A DNA stretch of 62,666 bases from Defluviicoccus sp. Lineage in GTDB: Bacteria > Pseudomonadota > Alphaproteobacteria > Rhodospirillales > Defluviicoccaceae. The DNA lies in the NCBI GenBank assembly GCA_029624735.1, contig JARSSM010000028.1, positions 1 to 62,666 on the forward strand. Direction: 5' to 3'. Of this stretch, positions 27,149-38,935 are shown in pieces (within the stretch, counting starts at the first letter, position 1; every line of letters starts with the position of its first letter). The notes under the pieces were generated by a model, which worked only from the letters and a program-made list of their open reading frames with translations, was not told the DNA's origin and made no database searches. The position numbers and the translations under genes were made by a program.

Positions 27149-28912
27149 ATGGCGTACGAAGAAATGACGGGAGCCAAAATTCTCGTCCAGGCGTTGATTG
27201 ATCAGGGCATTACAGATGTGTTCGGGTATCCCGGCGGCGCGATCCTGCCGGTTTACGACGAACTCTTCCAGCAGAACCAGATCCGTCACGTCCTCGTCCG
27301 CCAGGAGGGAGGAGCCGTCCATGGCGCCGAGGGCTATGCGCGCTCGACCGGCAAGGTCGGCGTCGTTATTGTAACCTCAGGGCCGGGCTCGACCAACGCG
27401 GTGACCGGCCTGGCCGATGCGCTGATGGACAGCATCCCGATCGTCTGCTTCTGCGGCCAGGTGCCAACGCACCTGATCGGCAACGATGCCTTCCAGGAGT
27501 GCGATACGACCGGCATTACCCGCCCGTGCACCAAGCACAACTATCTGGTCAAGAGCACCAAGGACTTGGCGCGGACAATCCACGAGGCCTTCTACGTGGC
27601 GCGCAGTGGCCGGCCGGGCCCCGTGCTCATCGATTTGCCGAAGGATGTCTCGCTCGGGCTTGGCCCCTACATCCCGCCGGCAGACGTCGTGCACAAGACC
27701 TACCAGCCGCGCGTCGAGGGCGATCGGGCGCTGATCGAGCAGGCGGTTGCGATGATGGCCGAGGCCAAGCGGCCGATCTTCTACTGCGGCGGCGGCGTTA
27801 TCAACTCCGGGCCACGCGCGTCCGAACTCTTGACCCAGTTCGTCAACATGACCGGCTTTCCGGTTACCTTGACGCTGATGGGCCTCGGCGCGGTGCCGGC
27901 TTCGCATCCACAGTTCCTCGGCATGCTGGGCATGCATGGGACCTACGAAGCCAACCTCGCCATGCACGGCTCCGATCTGATCATCGCCATCGGCTCGCGC
28001 TTCGACGATCGGGTGACCGGGCGGCTGAACGCGTTTGCCCCGAATGCCAAGAAGATCCACATCGATGTCGATCCGTCCTCGATCAACAAGAACGTGCTGG
28101 TCGATATCGGCATCGTCGGTGACGTCACCCGCGTCCTGGAAGCGATGATCGAGGTGTGGAAGGCGCGCGGGTATAAGGCCGATGCCGCGGCCCTTGCCGA
28201 CTGGCGCCGCCAGATCGAGGAATGGAAGGGGCGCAATTGCCTTGCGTATCGCCATTCCGACGAAATCATCAAGCCACAGCACGCGATCAAGCGGCTCTAC
28301 GAGCTGACGAAGCACCGCGAAGACGTCTTCATCACGACCGAGGTCGGCCAGCACCAGATGTGGGCGGCCCAGTTCTACGGTTTTGAGAAGCCGAACCACT
28401 GGATGACATCCGGCGGCCTCGGGACCATGGGCTACGGCCTGCCGGCGGCGATGGGGGTGCAGCTCGCACACCCCGATGCGCTTGTGATCGACATCGCCGG
28501 CGAAGCCTCGATCATGATGAACATCCAGGAGATGTCGACCATCAACCAGTACCGGCTGCCGGTGAAGGTCTTCATCCTCAACAACGAGTACATGGGGATG
28601 GTGCGCCAGTGGCAGGAGCTGCTGCACGGTGGCCGCTACTCCCAGAGCTACATGTCGTCGCTGCCGGACTTCGTGAAGCTGGCCGACGCGTTCGGGGCCG
28701 TCGGCCTGCGCGCCGAGAAGCCGAGCGAGCTCGACGATGTGATCAAGGAGATGATCAGCATCGACCGCACAGTGATCGCCGACATCCGGGTCGACAAGGC
28801 GGAAAACTGCTTCCCGATGATCCCGTCCGGTGCTGCGCACAACGAAATGCTGCTGGGACCGCAGGACAAGGCCGAGCAGCCGATTTCGGAAGAGGGGATG
28901 GTGCTCGTCTGA
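27149..28912 (+). CDS. ilvB: Acetolactate synthase, large subunit
   Basis: 587 residues. ThDP enzyme with the N-terminal VFGYPGGAILPVYDEL and catalytic Glu in VRQEGGAVHGAEGYAR. A central FAD-binding domain and the C-terminal ThDP motif GEASIMMNIQEMSTINQYRLPVKVFILNNEYMGMV are present. It condenses two pyruvates (or pyruvate and 2-ketobutyrate) in the first common step of Val, Leu and Ile synthesis. GGAG precedes the ATG. The regulatory subunit gene follows after 138 bp and ilvC after that. Confidence 0.96.
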   Translation: MAYEEMTGAKILVQALIDQGITDVFGYPGGAILPVYDELFQQNQIRHVLVRQEGGAVHGAEGYARSTGKVGVVIVTSGPGSTNAVTGLADALMDSIPIVCFCGQVPTHLIGNDAFQECDTTGITRPCTKHNYLVKSTKDLARTIHEAFYVARSGRPGPVLIDLPKDVSLGLGPYIPPADVVHKTYQPRVEGDRALIEQAVAMMAEAKRPIFYCGGGVINSGPRASELLTQFVNMTGFPVTLTLMGLGAVPASHPQFLGMLGMHGTYEANLAMHGSDLIIAIGSRFDDRVTGRLNAFAPNAKKIHIDVDPSSINKNVLVDIGIVGDVTRVLEAMIEVWKARGYKADAAALADWRRQIEEWKGRNCLAYRHSDEIIKPQHAIKRLYELTKHREDVFITTEVGQHQMWAAQFYGFEKPNHWMTSGGLGTMGYGLPAAMGVQLAHPDALVIDIAGEASIMMNIQEMSTINQYRLPVKVFILNNEYMGMVRQWQELLHGGRYSQSYMSSLPDFVKLADAFGAVGLRAEKPSELDDVIKEMISIDRTVIADIRVDKAENCFPMIPSGAAHNEMLLGPQDKAEQPISEEGMVLV

Positions 28913-29050
28913 GTTCAGGCGATCCGGCTTTCATCGAGCCCTGGGCGGTGGCTGCGGCCGCTGGCTCAGGGCTGATGGGGCCAAATCAGCGTCTTTCCAC
29001 CTGCAACCGGCGGCCGGCCGGTGCGGGTCAGCCAGAATGCGAGGTAGACA

Positions 29051-29560
29051 ATGTCCGCGCCCAATAACAATCAGCGGCACACGATTGCGGTGCTGGTCGA
29101 CAACGAGCCAGGGGTGCTCGCCCGGGTCGTCGGCCTGTTCTCCGGCCGGGGCTACAATATCGAAAGCCTGACCGTCGCCGAAACCAAGCCAGAAGCCGGT
29201 GTCTCCCGGATCACGATTGTCACGTCCGGCACCATCCAGATCATCGAGCAGATCAAGAACCAGCTCCGGCGGCTGGTGCCCGTCCACACGGTGAGTGACC
29301 TCACCATCGAGGGCGCCCACGTCGAGCGCGAATTGGCGCTGGTGAAGGTCAGCGGCACGGCCGGCCGGGTCGAGTCGTTGCGCATTGCCGACATCTTTCG
29401 GGCGCGGGTCGTCGACTCAACCAACGAGTCGTTCGTTTTCGAGATCGTCGGCCGGCCCGACAAGCTCGAAGCCTTTATCAAGCTGATGAAGCCGCTCGGC
29501 CTCGTCGATGTGGCGCGCACGGGTGTCGTCGCGATCGCGCGCGGGCCGCAGGCACTCTGA
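29051..29560 (+). CDS. ilvH: Acetolactate synthase, regulatory small subunit
   Basis: 169 residues. An N-terminal ACT domain (HTIAVLVDNEPGVLARVVGLFSGRGYNIESLTVA) is followed by the conserved C-terminal domain (ELALVKVSGTAGRVESLRIADIFRARVVD...FVFEIVG). It confers valine feedback inhibition on IlvB. It lies between ilvB and ilvC on the same strand; the gap before it holds an AGCCCTG...CAGGGCT stem-loop. Confidence 0.95.
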   Translation: MSAPNNNQRHTIAVLVDNEPGVLARVVGLFSGRGYNIESLTVAETKPEAGVSRITIVTSGTIQIIEQIKNQLRRLVPVHTVSDLTIEGAHVERELALVKVSGTAGRVESLRIADIFRARVVDSTNESFVFEIVGRPDKLEAFIKLMKPLGLVDVARTGVVAIARGPQAL

Positions 29561-30625
<1,065 letters not shown>

Positions 30626-30791
30626 GGGCAGGCGATCGCGGTTCGCGTCGTCAGTTGACACGCGTTATCAGTTTGTGGTTCTAGTAGGGCGGTTGGCAGC
30701 GGGCGTGTTGCCGCCGCCGGCAAATCGTATGAGCGAAACGCTGGGCGTAGCGGGTTAGACAGGTAGACGGGCGAGACTGCTGGTGATCACC

Positions 30792-30896
30792 ATGGGGCGA
30801 TCAATTCATCGGTTGGCAGCCGTGCCTACGGACCGCTGCGCTGCGCGAGCGAGAAAGTTCCTTCGCCTCGGGCTGCTTCGACTTAGCTGCCCCTGA
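30792..30896 (+). CDS. Predicted leucine-rich leader peptide of leuA
   Basis: A 34-codon frame in the 376-bp gap before leuA ends FLRLGLLRLSCP, with five leucines in its last twelve codons (CTT, CTC, CTG, CTT, CTT). Its stop codon lies inside the first arm of the inverted repeat at 30890-30947. This arrangement matches leader-peptide attenuation of leucine operons predicted across Proteobacteria. The Shine-Dalgarno sequence is weak and only the Leu-rich end is specific, so the call is moderate. Confidence 0.5.
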   Translation: MGRSIHRLAAVPTDRCAARARKFLRLGLLRLSCP

Positions 30897-30947
30897 GCGG
30901 GTGCGCGCGGGCCGACGTGATCGGTTGACGCGGGCTTCGTTCAGGGG
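30890..30947 (+). promoter_or_regulatory. Candidate leuA attenuator structure
   Basis: CCCCTGA (30890-30896), overlapping the leader stop codon, is perfectly complementary to TCAGGGG (30941-30947). Between them, GGCCGA (30910-30915) can pair with TCGGTT (30921-30926) and flanking CGCG with CGCG. No long T-run follows directly, so classic termination is uncertain. Confidence 0.45.
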
Positions 30948-31001
30948 AGGTGCTTGAGTTCGTTTTCTGTCCGAACATGTTCAAGGCGAGGGAGTTTTCC
31001 C

Positions 31002-32552
31002 ATGACCAGTTCCCAAGATCCCAACCGCGTCATCATCTTTGACACGACGCTGCGTGACGGCGAGCAGTCGCCGGGCGCGTCCATGAACCTGGAAGAGAAG
31101 CTGCGCATCGCCCAGGTCCTGGAGGAAATGGGCGTTGATGTCATCGAGGCCGGCTTTCCAGCCGCCTCGCGCGGCGATTTCGAGGCCGTGCAGGCAATCG
31201 CGCGCACCATAACCAAGGCGACCGTGTGCGGTCTGGCGCGGGCGACCAAGGGCGACATCGAGCAGGTGGCGGAAGCGATCCGCCCGGCGGCGCGCGGGCG
31301 CATCCACACCTTCATTTCGACCAGCCCGCTGCACATGAAGTACAAGCTGGATATGTCGCCCGACCAAGTCTACGAGCGCGTCATCGATAGCGTGCGCATG
31401 GCGCGCCGCTTCACCGACGACGTCGAGTGGTCGTGCGAGGATGGCTCCCGTTCCGAACACGATTTCCTGTGCCGGTGTGTCGAAGCGGCCATCGCCGCCG
31501 GCGCCACCACCATTAACGTGCCTGATACCGTCGGCTACGCGATTCCGGACGAGTTTGCCGCCATCATCACGATGCTGAAGAACCGCGTCCCCAACATCGA
31601 TCAGGCGGTGATTTCCGTTCACTGCCACAATGACCTGGGGCTGGGAGTTGCGAACTCGCTGGCTGCCGTCAAGGCCGGCGCGCGCCAGATCGAGTGCACG
31701 ATCAACGGTTTGGGTGAGCGGGCCGGCAACGCGGCGATGGAGGAGATCGTCATGGCGCTGAAAACGCGCCACGATAACCTGCCGTTCTTCACCTCGGTCA
31801 ACAGCGAGCACATCATGCGCGCGTCGCGGCTGGTTTCAGCGACCACGGGGTTCGTTGTCCAGCCGAACAAGGCGATCGTTGGCGCCAACGCGTTTGCGCA
31901 TGAGTCCGGCATCCACCAGGATGGCATGCTGAAGCATGCCGGCACCTACGAGATCATGACGCCGGAATCGGTCGGGCTGTCGACTTCGAAACTGGTGCTG
32001 GGCAAGCACTCCGGCCGGCACGCGTTTCGTGAGAAGCTGAAGGAGCTCAGCTTCGAGCTGGGCGAGAATGCCTTCGAGGATGCCTTCAACCGCTTCAAGG
32101 CACTGGCCGACCGCAAGAAGGAAGTGTTCGACGAGGACATCGTTGCCCTTGTCGATGACCAGATCGGCCGCGCGCACGACCGCATCAAGCTGGTCTCGCT
32201 GGAGATCGAGTGCGGCACCCGGGCGTCATCCGCGAAGCTGGTGCTGGACGTCGACGGCGAAGAGCGGACTTGCGAGCAGACCGGTGACGGCCCCGTCGAT
32301 TCCGCTTTCCGCTGCATCAAGAAATTGTTCGAGACAGCAGCGCGCCTGAGATTGTATCAAGTGCACGCCGTGACAGGCGGAACCGATGCGCAAGCCGAAG
32401 TAACCGTTCGTCTCGAGGAGCATGGCCGGACCGTCAACGGCCAGGGCGCTGACACCGATACCGTCGTCGCGTCCGTGAAGGCGTATCTGAACGCGCTGAA
32501 CAAGCTCCTGGTCAAACGACAGAAAACGGCGCCGGCGGCACTGTCTGCCTGA
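31002..32552 (+). CDS. leuA: 2-isopropylmalate synthase
   Basis: 516 residues from the ATG at 31002 (GAGGGAG upstream; the earlier in-frame start at 30954 has none). The catalytic barrel starts [28 protein letters not shown] and contains the metal ligands in [45 protein letters not shown]. The C-terminal LeuA allosteric domain (about 390-510) has been kept. It condenses acetyl-CoA with 2-ketoisovalerate and is leucine-inhibited. Preceded by the leader described at 30792. Confidence 0.96.
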   Translation: MTSSQDPNRVIIFDTTLRDGEQSPGASMNLEEKLRIAQVLEEMGVDVIEAGFPAASRGDFEAVQAIARTITKATVCGLARATKGDIEQVAEAIRPAARGRIHTFISTSPLHMKYKLDMSPDQVYERVIDSVRMARRFTDDVEWSCEDGSRSEHDFLCRCVEAAIAAGATTINVPDTVGYAIPDEFAAIITMLKNRVPNIDQAVISVHCHNDLGLGVANSLAAVKAGARQIECTINGLGERAGNAAMEEIVMALKTRHDNLPFFTSVNSEHIMRASRLVSATTGFVVQPNKAIVGANAFAHESGIHQDGMLKHAGTYEIMTPESVGLSTSKLVLGKHSGRHAFREKLKELSFELGENAFEDAFNRFKALADRKKEVFDEDIVALVDDQIGRAHDRIKLVSLEIECGTRASSAKLVLDVDGEERTCEQTGDGPVDSAFRCIKKLFETAARLRLYQVHAVTGGTDAQAEVTVRLEEHGRTVNGQGADTDTVVASVKAYLNALNKLLVKRQKTAPAALSA

Positions 32553-32609
32553 GACGGTTGGGCTGGATTACGGGGTCGATCGTCTGACAGGACACCGATC
32601 AGGGCCTGA

Positions 32610-33719
<1,110 letters not shown>

Positions 33720-33740
33720 AGGGCGTGTACTCTTTGTTAT

Positions 33741-34799
33741 GTGGAGAGAACGCGTCGGCGGGCGCGTTCGATCTGGACGAAAAAACGCGACAGGCCTAGT
33801 TCCAGGCACATGTGGAATGCTTGGAAGCTCCTCGCCACGTGGTTGACCTACGGGGTGCTCGTTTTGGCTGCCGGCGCCGCGATGCTGTTGGGCAAGGCGG
33901 ACGCCGTCCTCGTCGAGCGCTTGCGGGTTCAGGTCGCCGATGTCGTGGCCCCGATCCTCGAATCCGTCTCGCGGCCGGTCGACCGGGCCGCCGATGTCGT
34001 TGCAAGCTCGCGCCGCCTTGTGGATCTTGTTGAGGAGAATTCGGCGTTGCGGCAGGAGCGCGAGCATCTCCTGCAGTGGGAGGCAGTGGCGCAGCGCCTT
34101 GAGGCCGAGAACGCCCAGCTGAGAGACCTTCTCAAGCTCGTGGCTGAACCGGAAGCCCGCTTTGTCGCCGCCCGCGTGGTTGCGGATCCCGGTGGTGCCT
34201 ACGCCCACAGCCTGCTAGTCAATACCGGCCGCCGCGACGGCGTGGAGAAGGGGCAGATCGTGCTGACCGGTGAAGGGCTGGTCGGGCGCATCGCCGCCTC
34301 GGCTAACCGTGTGTCACGCGTGTTGCTGATCTCCGATCTCAACAGCCGTGTGCCCGTCGCCGTCGGCGAGGGGCGGGCGCGGGCGATTCTTGCCGGCGAT
34401 AACTCCGTCTACCCGCGCCTGATCCATCTCGATCCGGACGAGACGATCGCGGCCGGTGATCAGGTCGTGACGTCCGGGATCACCGATGCCTTTCCGCCCG
34501 GCTTGCCGGTTGGCACCGTGGTGTCAGTCCAGCATGGCGATGTGCGGGTGGCGCCGTTCGTCAAGCAAAGCCGCGTGGAATTCGTTCGTGTCGTCGATCA
34601 TCGCCTGCCTGCGCTTATCGACGATTTTCTCGCCGGCCGTACGGAGTCGCCGATTCTGCCACAGCTGCAACTTCCGGCAGCAGCTAACACGCAGCTCTCA
34701 GTCTCGGCACCCGCCGAGGCGCAGGCGGAAGGTGCCGCAGCGCTGCCAGCCGTGATCCCGCTGCCGGTACCCCGCCCCGGCGGCCGCATTCGTCCATGA
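33741..34799 (+). CDS. mreC: Rod-shape-determining protein MreC
   Basis: 352 residues from a GTG at 33741. Basic N-terminus, one TM (about 28-50), a coiled coil (LVDLVEENSALRQEREHLLQWEAVAQRLEAENAQLRDLLKL), then the two beta-barrel MreC domains (ARVVADPGGAYAHSLLVNTGRRDGVEKGQIVLTGEGLVGRI). A Pro/Ala-rich tail ends the protein. It joins MreB filaments to PBP2 on the periplasmic side. The stop overlaps the mreD start (ATGA). Confidence 0.95.
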   Translation: MERTRRRARSIWTKKRDRPSSRHMWNAWKLLATWLTYGVLVLAAGAAMLLGKADAVLVERLRVQVADVVAPILESVSRPVDRAADVVASSRRLVDLVEENSALRQEREHLLQWEAVAQRLEAENAQLRDLLKLVAEPEARFVAARVVADPGGAYAHSLLVNTGRRDGVEKGQIVLTGEGLVGRIAASANRVSRVLLISDLNSRVPVAVGEGRARAILAGDNSVYPRLIHLDPDETIAAGDQVVTSGITDAFPPGLPVGTVVSVQHGDVRVAPFVKQSRVEFVRVVDHRLPALIDDFLAGRTESPILPQLQLPAAANTQLSVSAPAEAQAEGAAALPAVIPLPVPRPGGRIRP

Positions 34800-35311
34800 A
34801 GCGCTCGTTCTGGCACCGGCTTGACCTCCTCGCCCGTCATGTCGTGCCAGTTTCGCTGGCGTTTGCGCTCGTGCTGCTGAGCACGGTGCCGTTGCGGGTC
34901 CCGCTGCTCAATCTCGTGTTTCCAGCTCTGGCGCTGGTCTCCATCTACTACTGGACGCTTTACCGGCCGGATCTGATGCCACCCGCTGCAGCCTTTGCCA
35001 TCGGCCTCGCCGATGACGTCTTGAGCGGCGCTCCCTTTGGCGTCAACGCGCTGGTCTTCGTGCTCATTCATGCCGCCGTGAATACCCAGCGCGGTTTCTT
35101 TCTTGGCAAGTCGTTTGCTATCGTATGGCTGGGATTTGCACTGCTCGCAGGCGCCGCGTTCACCATCGCGTGGCTGGCCGTCAGCGCGTTCTATGGCCTG
35201 TTGGTCAACGGCACCGGCGCACTGCTGCAGGCGGGAACCACGATCGGCTGCCTGCCGCTGATCTGGCGGTTGCTGGTGCAGTGCCATCTCCGGATTGTTG
35301 GGCAGGCTTGA
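34796..35311 (+). CDS. mreD: Rod-shape-determining protein MreD
   Basis: 171-residue integral membrane protein with five or six hydrophobic segments. It contains ALVSIYYWTLYRPDLMPPAAAFAIGLADDVLSGAPFGVNAL, the conserved MreD core. It works with MreC and PBP2/RodA in the elongasome. Overlaps mreC by 4 bp; mrdA starts 16 bp downstream. Confidence 0.94.
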   Translation: MKRSFWHRLDLLARHVVPVSLAFALVLLSTVPLRVPLLNLVFPALALVSIYYWTLYRPDLMPPAAAFAIGLADDVLSGAPFGVNALVFVLIHAAVNTQRGFFLGKSFAIVWLGFALLAGAAFTIAWLAVSAFYGLLVNGTGALLQAGTTIGCLPLIWRLLVQCHLRIVGQA

Positions 35312-35327
35312 GGGACGGATTGGATCG

Positions 35328-37247
35328 ATGACGCGGGACTCGGAACGTCACCGCCAGTTCTCACGCCGGACGGCGGTGCTCGCAGGTGGCCAGGCGCTTC
35401 TCTTCGCGGCACTGGGCGGCCGCCTCTATTACCTGCAGTCCGTTCAAGCGGAGCGGTACGTCACGCTTGCCGAGGACAACCGGATCAATCTGCGGATGAT
35501 CGCGCCGCCGCGCGGCCGCATCCTTGATCGGCGCGGCCGCTTGCTCGCTTCGAACCTGCAGGATTATCGGGTGCTGTTGGTCGCCGAGCAGACGAGCGAT
35601 GTCGAACTCACGCTCGGATCGCTGAACCAGATCGTGCCGATCAGCGAGACCGACCTGCGGCGGGTGCTCAAGGAAACGCGGCAAAAGCGCAAGTTCGTTC
35701 CTGTCACGGTGGCCGAGAACCTGAGCTGGGAGGATGTTGCCCATGTCGAGGTCAATGCCATCGATCTTCCCGGTATTTCCGTTGAGGAGGGCATGAGCCG
35801 GGAGTATCCGCAAGGAGAATCGCTGGTTCATGTCGTCGGCTACGTTGCGCCGGTGGCGGAGCGTGACGTCAAGGATGATCCGTTGCTTGACCTGCCCGGG
35901 TTTCGCATCGGCAAGGCGGGGGTCGAGCGGGCGTACGACAAGATTCTGCGTGGCACCGGCGGCCGCTCCGAGGTCGAGGTCAATGCCATCGGCCGGGTGA
36001 TCCGTGAACTCGACCGCAAGGAGGGGAAGCCGGGCGCGGACCTGACGCTGGCACTCGATCTCGATCTGCAGCACTACGCCACCGAACGTCTGGGGGACCA
36101 GGTTGGTGCGGTTGTCTTGATGGATGTCGAGAGCGGCGAAATCCTGGCCCTGGTCTCCACGCCCGGCTACGACCCCGGTGCGTTCAGCCGCGGCCTCGCA
36201 CCCGAGGAATGGCGGGCGCTGATCGAGAACCCGCATTCGCCGCTGACCAACAAGGCGGTATCCGGCCAGTACGCGCCGGGATCGACGTTCAAGCCGGCCG
36301 TCGCCCTGGCAGCGCTCGAACGCGGCACGATCAAGCCGCGCGACGGCGTCACCTGTTATGGCCGTCTGCGGATGGGCGGCAACACCTTCCACTGCTGGCG
36401 GCGCGGCGGCCACGGCACGGTCGACCTGCGCCATGCGCTCGCGCTGTCATGCGATGTCTATTTTTACGAGATTGCGCGCCGCACCGGCATTGATCCGATC
36501 AGCGAGATGGCAAACCGGCTCGGTCTCGGCGTCCAGCTCGGGATCGACCTGCCGGCCGAGCGGCGCGGACTGATGCCGACACGGGCGTGGAAGGCGAGCG
36601 CACTCAAGAAGCCATGGTCAAAGGGCGAGACCGTGATCTGCGGCATCGGTCAGGGCTATGTCCTGTCGACGCCGCTCCAACTCGCCGTGATGACGGCGCG
36701 CATCGCGAACGGCGTGTGGGCGGTCGAACCGCGCTTGGCCCGCCGGCCGGCGGTGCCGCCCGGCAAGTCTCCTGGTGAGCAGTTCGGCTTTCGGCCGTTG
36801 AACATCAATCCAGAACACCTGCAGGTGGTTCGCGAGGGGATGATGGCGGTCGTTAACAGCCGCATGGGGACCGCACAAGGCGCGGCGATCAAGAAGCCAG
36901 GCATGCGCATGGCGGGCAAGACCGGCACGTCGCAGGTGCGTCGGATCACGCGTGCCGAGCGCTCCAAGCGCGTGAAACGCAATGAGGAGTTGCCGTGGGA
37001 ACTGCGCGATCATGCGCTGTTCATCGCCTACGCCCCAATCGAGGCGCCCCGGTACGCGATCGCGGTCATCGTTGAGCATGGCGGCGGCGGCTCAAAGGTC
37101 GCGGCGCCGATTGCGCGCGATATCCTGATTGCCGCTCAGGAGATCGAGCGCCGGCATGCCTCGCCGTTGGGGGCGCAACTGGAGGGGCAGGAGGACGACG
37201 CAGTGGCGCGATGGGTTGCGGGCCTGAGGAACGACGGTGCGCTTTAG
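35328..37247 (+). CDS. mrdA: Penicillin-binding protein 2
   Basis: 639 residues from the ATG at 35328. TM near the N-terminus, a pedestal/dimerisation domain starting ERYVTLAEDNRINLRMIAPPRGRILDRRGRLLASN, then the transpeptidase domain with Ser319 in the SxxK motif GSTFKPA, SCD (ALSCDVYFYE) and KTGTSQV. It cross-links lateral wall peptidoglycan. The C-terminal 11 bp overlap rodA, indicating tight coupling. Confidence 0.96.
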   Translation: MTRDSERHRQFSRRTAVLAGGQALLFAALGGRLYYLQSVQAERYVTLAEDNRINLRMIAPPRGRILDRRGRLLASNLQDYRVLLVAEQTSDVELTLGSLNQIVPISETDLRRVLKETRQKRKFVPVTVAENLSWEDVAHVEVNAIDLPGISVEEGMSREYPQGESLVHVVGYVAPVAERDVKDDPLLDLPGFRIGKAGVERAYDKILRGTGGRSEVEVNAIGRVIRELDRKEGKPGADLTLALDLDLQHYATERLGDQVGAVVLMDVESGEILALVSTPGYDPGAFSRGLAPEEWRALIENPHSPLTNKAVSGQYAPGSTFKPAVALAALERGTIKPRDGVTCYGRLRMGGNTFHCWRRGGHGTVDLRHALALSCDVYFYEIARRTGIDPISEMANRLGLGVQLGIDLPAERRGLMPTRAWKASALKKPWSKGETVICGIGQGYVLSTPLQLAVMTARIANGVWAVEPRLARRPAVPPGKSPGEQFGFRPLNINPEHLQVVREGMMAVVNSRMGTAQGAAIKKPGMRMAGKTGTSQVRRITRAERSKRVKRNEELPWELRDHALFIAYAPIEAPRYAIAVIVEHGGGGSKVAAPIARDILIAAQEIERRHASPLGAQLEGQEDDAVARWVAGLRNDGAL

Positions 37248-38379
37248 CCTGCAGGCTCACGCGGCGCCGACCGTCTGGCACAAGATCGGCCACGTCCGTT
37301 GGTCGCTGGTGGCGTTGTTGTGCCTTCTGGCGGCGATCGGCAGCGTCATGCTGTACTCGGCGGCGGACGGCGCTCTGGCGCCGTGGGCCGGCCGGCATGC
37401 CTTGCGGTTTGCTGTTGCGCTGGGGCTGATGCTGGTTGTGGCGCTGACCGACATCCGGTTTTGGCTGCGCAATGCCTACGCCGTCTACCTCGGCGTCCTC
37501 CTCCTGCTGGCGGTGGTGGAGGTGTCGGGCACGATCGGGATGGGCGCTCAGCGTTGGGTCGATCTCGGGGTGATCAACGTCCAGCCCTCGGAGCTGATGA
37601 AGCTTGCCCTCGTCTTGGCGCTCGCGCGCTACTACCACGGCCTCAATCCGGAACAGGTGCGGCGACCGGTGATGGTGCTGCTGCCGCTGGTGATGGTGGG
37701 CCTGCCGACGCTCCTGATCCTCAAACAGCCGGATCTGGGAACGGCCGTGATGCTGCTTGCCGGCGGCGGGGCGGTGATCTTTGCCGCCGGTCTCAGCCTG
37801 TGGATCGTCGGTTTGGGGACGGCAGCGGTGATGGGCGCGCTGCCGGTCGCATGGCAGTTCCTGCACGACTACCAGCGGGCGCGGCTGCTCACGTTCCTTG
37901 ATCCCGATCGCGATCCCTTGGGCGCCGGCTACCACATCACCCAGTCGAAGATTGCGCTCGGCTCAGGCGGTCTGTTCGGCAAGGGCTACCTGCACGGCAC
38001 GCAAAGCCACCTCAATTTTCTGCCCGAGAAGCATACCGACTTCATCTTCACGATGTTTGCCGAGGAGTTCGGGCTGGTCGGGACGCTGACGCTGCTGGCG
38101 GTGTTCGCGGCGGTGGTCGGCTCGTGCGTGGCGATCGCGCTCAGGGCGCGCAACCAGTTCAGCCGGCTGTTGGCGATCGGCGTGACGACGACCTTCTTTC
38201 TCTACGTGTTCATCAATCTGGCGATGGTGATGGGGCTGATCCCGGTGGTGGGCGTGCCGCTGCCGCTGGTCTCCTACGGCGGGACGGCCATGCTGGGCGT
38301 CATGCTCGGCTTTGGCCTCGTGCTCTCGGTGCACGTTCACCGCGACGTGCAGATCGGCCGCCATTCCTGGGGTGATTGA
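37237..38379 (+). CDS. rodA: Rod shape peptidoglycan glycosyltransferase RodA
   Basis: 380-residue SEDS-family membrane protein with about ten TM segments, from a GTG at 37237. Motifs include GAQRWVDLGVINVQPSELMKLALVLALARYYH, LKQPDLGTAVMLLAGGG, LTFLDPDRDPLGAGYHITQSKIALGSGGLFGKGY and LPEKHTDFIFTMFAEEFG. It polymerises glycan strands with PBP2. Last gene of the elongasome cluster. Confidence 0.96.
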   Translation: MRFSLQAHAAPTVWHKIGHVRWSLVALLCLLAAIGSVMLYSAADGALAPWAGRHALRFAVALGLMLVVALTDIRFWLRNAYAVYLGVLLLLAVVEVSGTIGMGAQRWVDLGVINVQPSELMKLALVLALARYYHGLNPEQVRRPVMVLLPLVMVGLPTLLILKQPDLGTAVMLLAGGGAVIFAAGLSLWIVGLGTAAVMGALPVAWQFLHDYQRARLLTFLDPDRDPLGAGYHITQSKIALGSGGLFGKGYLHGTQSHLNFLPEKHTDFIFTMFAEEFGLVGTLTLLAVFAAVVGSCVAIALRARNQFSRLLAIGVTTTFFLYVFINLAMVMGLIPVVGVPLPLVSYGGTAMLGVMLGFGLVLSVHVHRDVQIGRHSWGD

Positions 38380-38475
38380 ACGGGGGACGCAATTGAGCGG
38401 GGCAATCACGAGCGCGCTGTCGACAACGGCGCGGACGTTTGCTAAAGCTTGCGGCCCCGAGGGGGGGGGCAAGGC

Positions 38476-38551
<76 letters not shown>

Positions 38552-38935
38552 CAAAATCAAGGGGTTAGCAGGAAAATGCAAAAATCGGCAGGCGCCGGGG
38601 TAACACAGGGGTAACAGATCGGGTCCCGGGGCGGCTGCGATGCGTGTGTGTGCGGGGGGTCTCTGCGACCCGACCTCACGCCGACAGCGAACCCAGCATC
38701 CGCAATCGGAAGCGCATTGGTTGCGGGTGAGCCATAAGAAGGTTTACCGGCTCTAGCACGCGGAGCGACGGCCGGTTCGAAGGTGCGGCGGACGAAAGTG
38801 GTGGATCAGGCTAGAGCGGATTGCTAACTTGCCGCGCGTCCCATTGCGCAGCATCCGCGGGCACACGAACGGGGGTGGCGCACCGGCGAAGCGTTGTCGT
38901 TAATTGATGCGACGACTACGAAGGAGGGGGAAATC
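38552..38935. other. tRNA-flanking accessory intergenic region
   Basis: 384 bp from the tRNA 3' end to gmd. It contains the duplicated motif GGGGTAACA at about 38598-38618 and a degraded IS3-like transposase fragment (38691-38830). No intact gene is seen. An exact second copy of the tRNA 3' end was not found downstream in the window. Confidence 0.5.
38691..38830 (+). pseudogene. Degraded IS3-family transposase (OrfB) scrap
   Basis: In one plus-strand frame the sequence reads WLRVSHKKVYRL, a stop codon (TAG), then HAERRPVRRCGGRK. This resembles the IS3-family OrfB segment G-W-x-V-N-H-K-R-V-Y-R-L followed by E-G-L-x-V-R-R-x-G-G-R-K. Only about 30 residues align by eye and a stop interrupts them, so it is at best a relic. 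Its position just after the tRNA fits past insertion activity. Confidence 0.45.
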
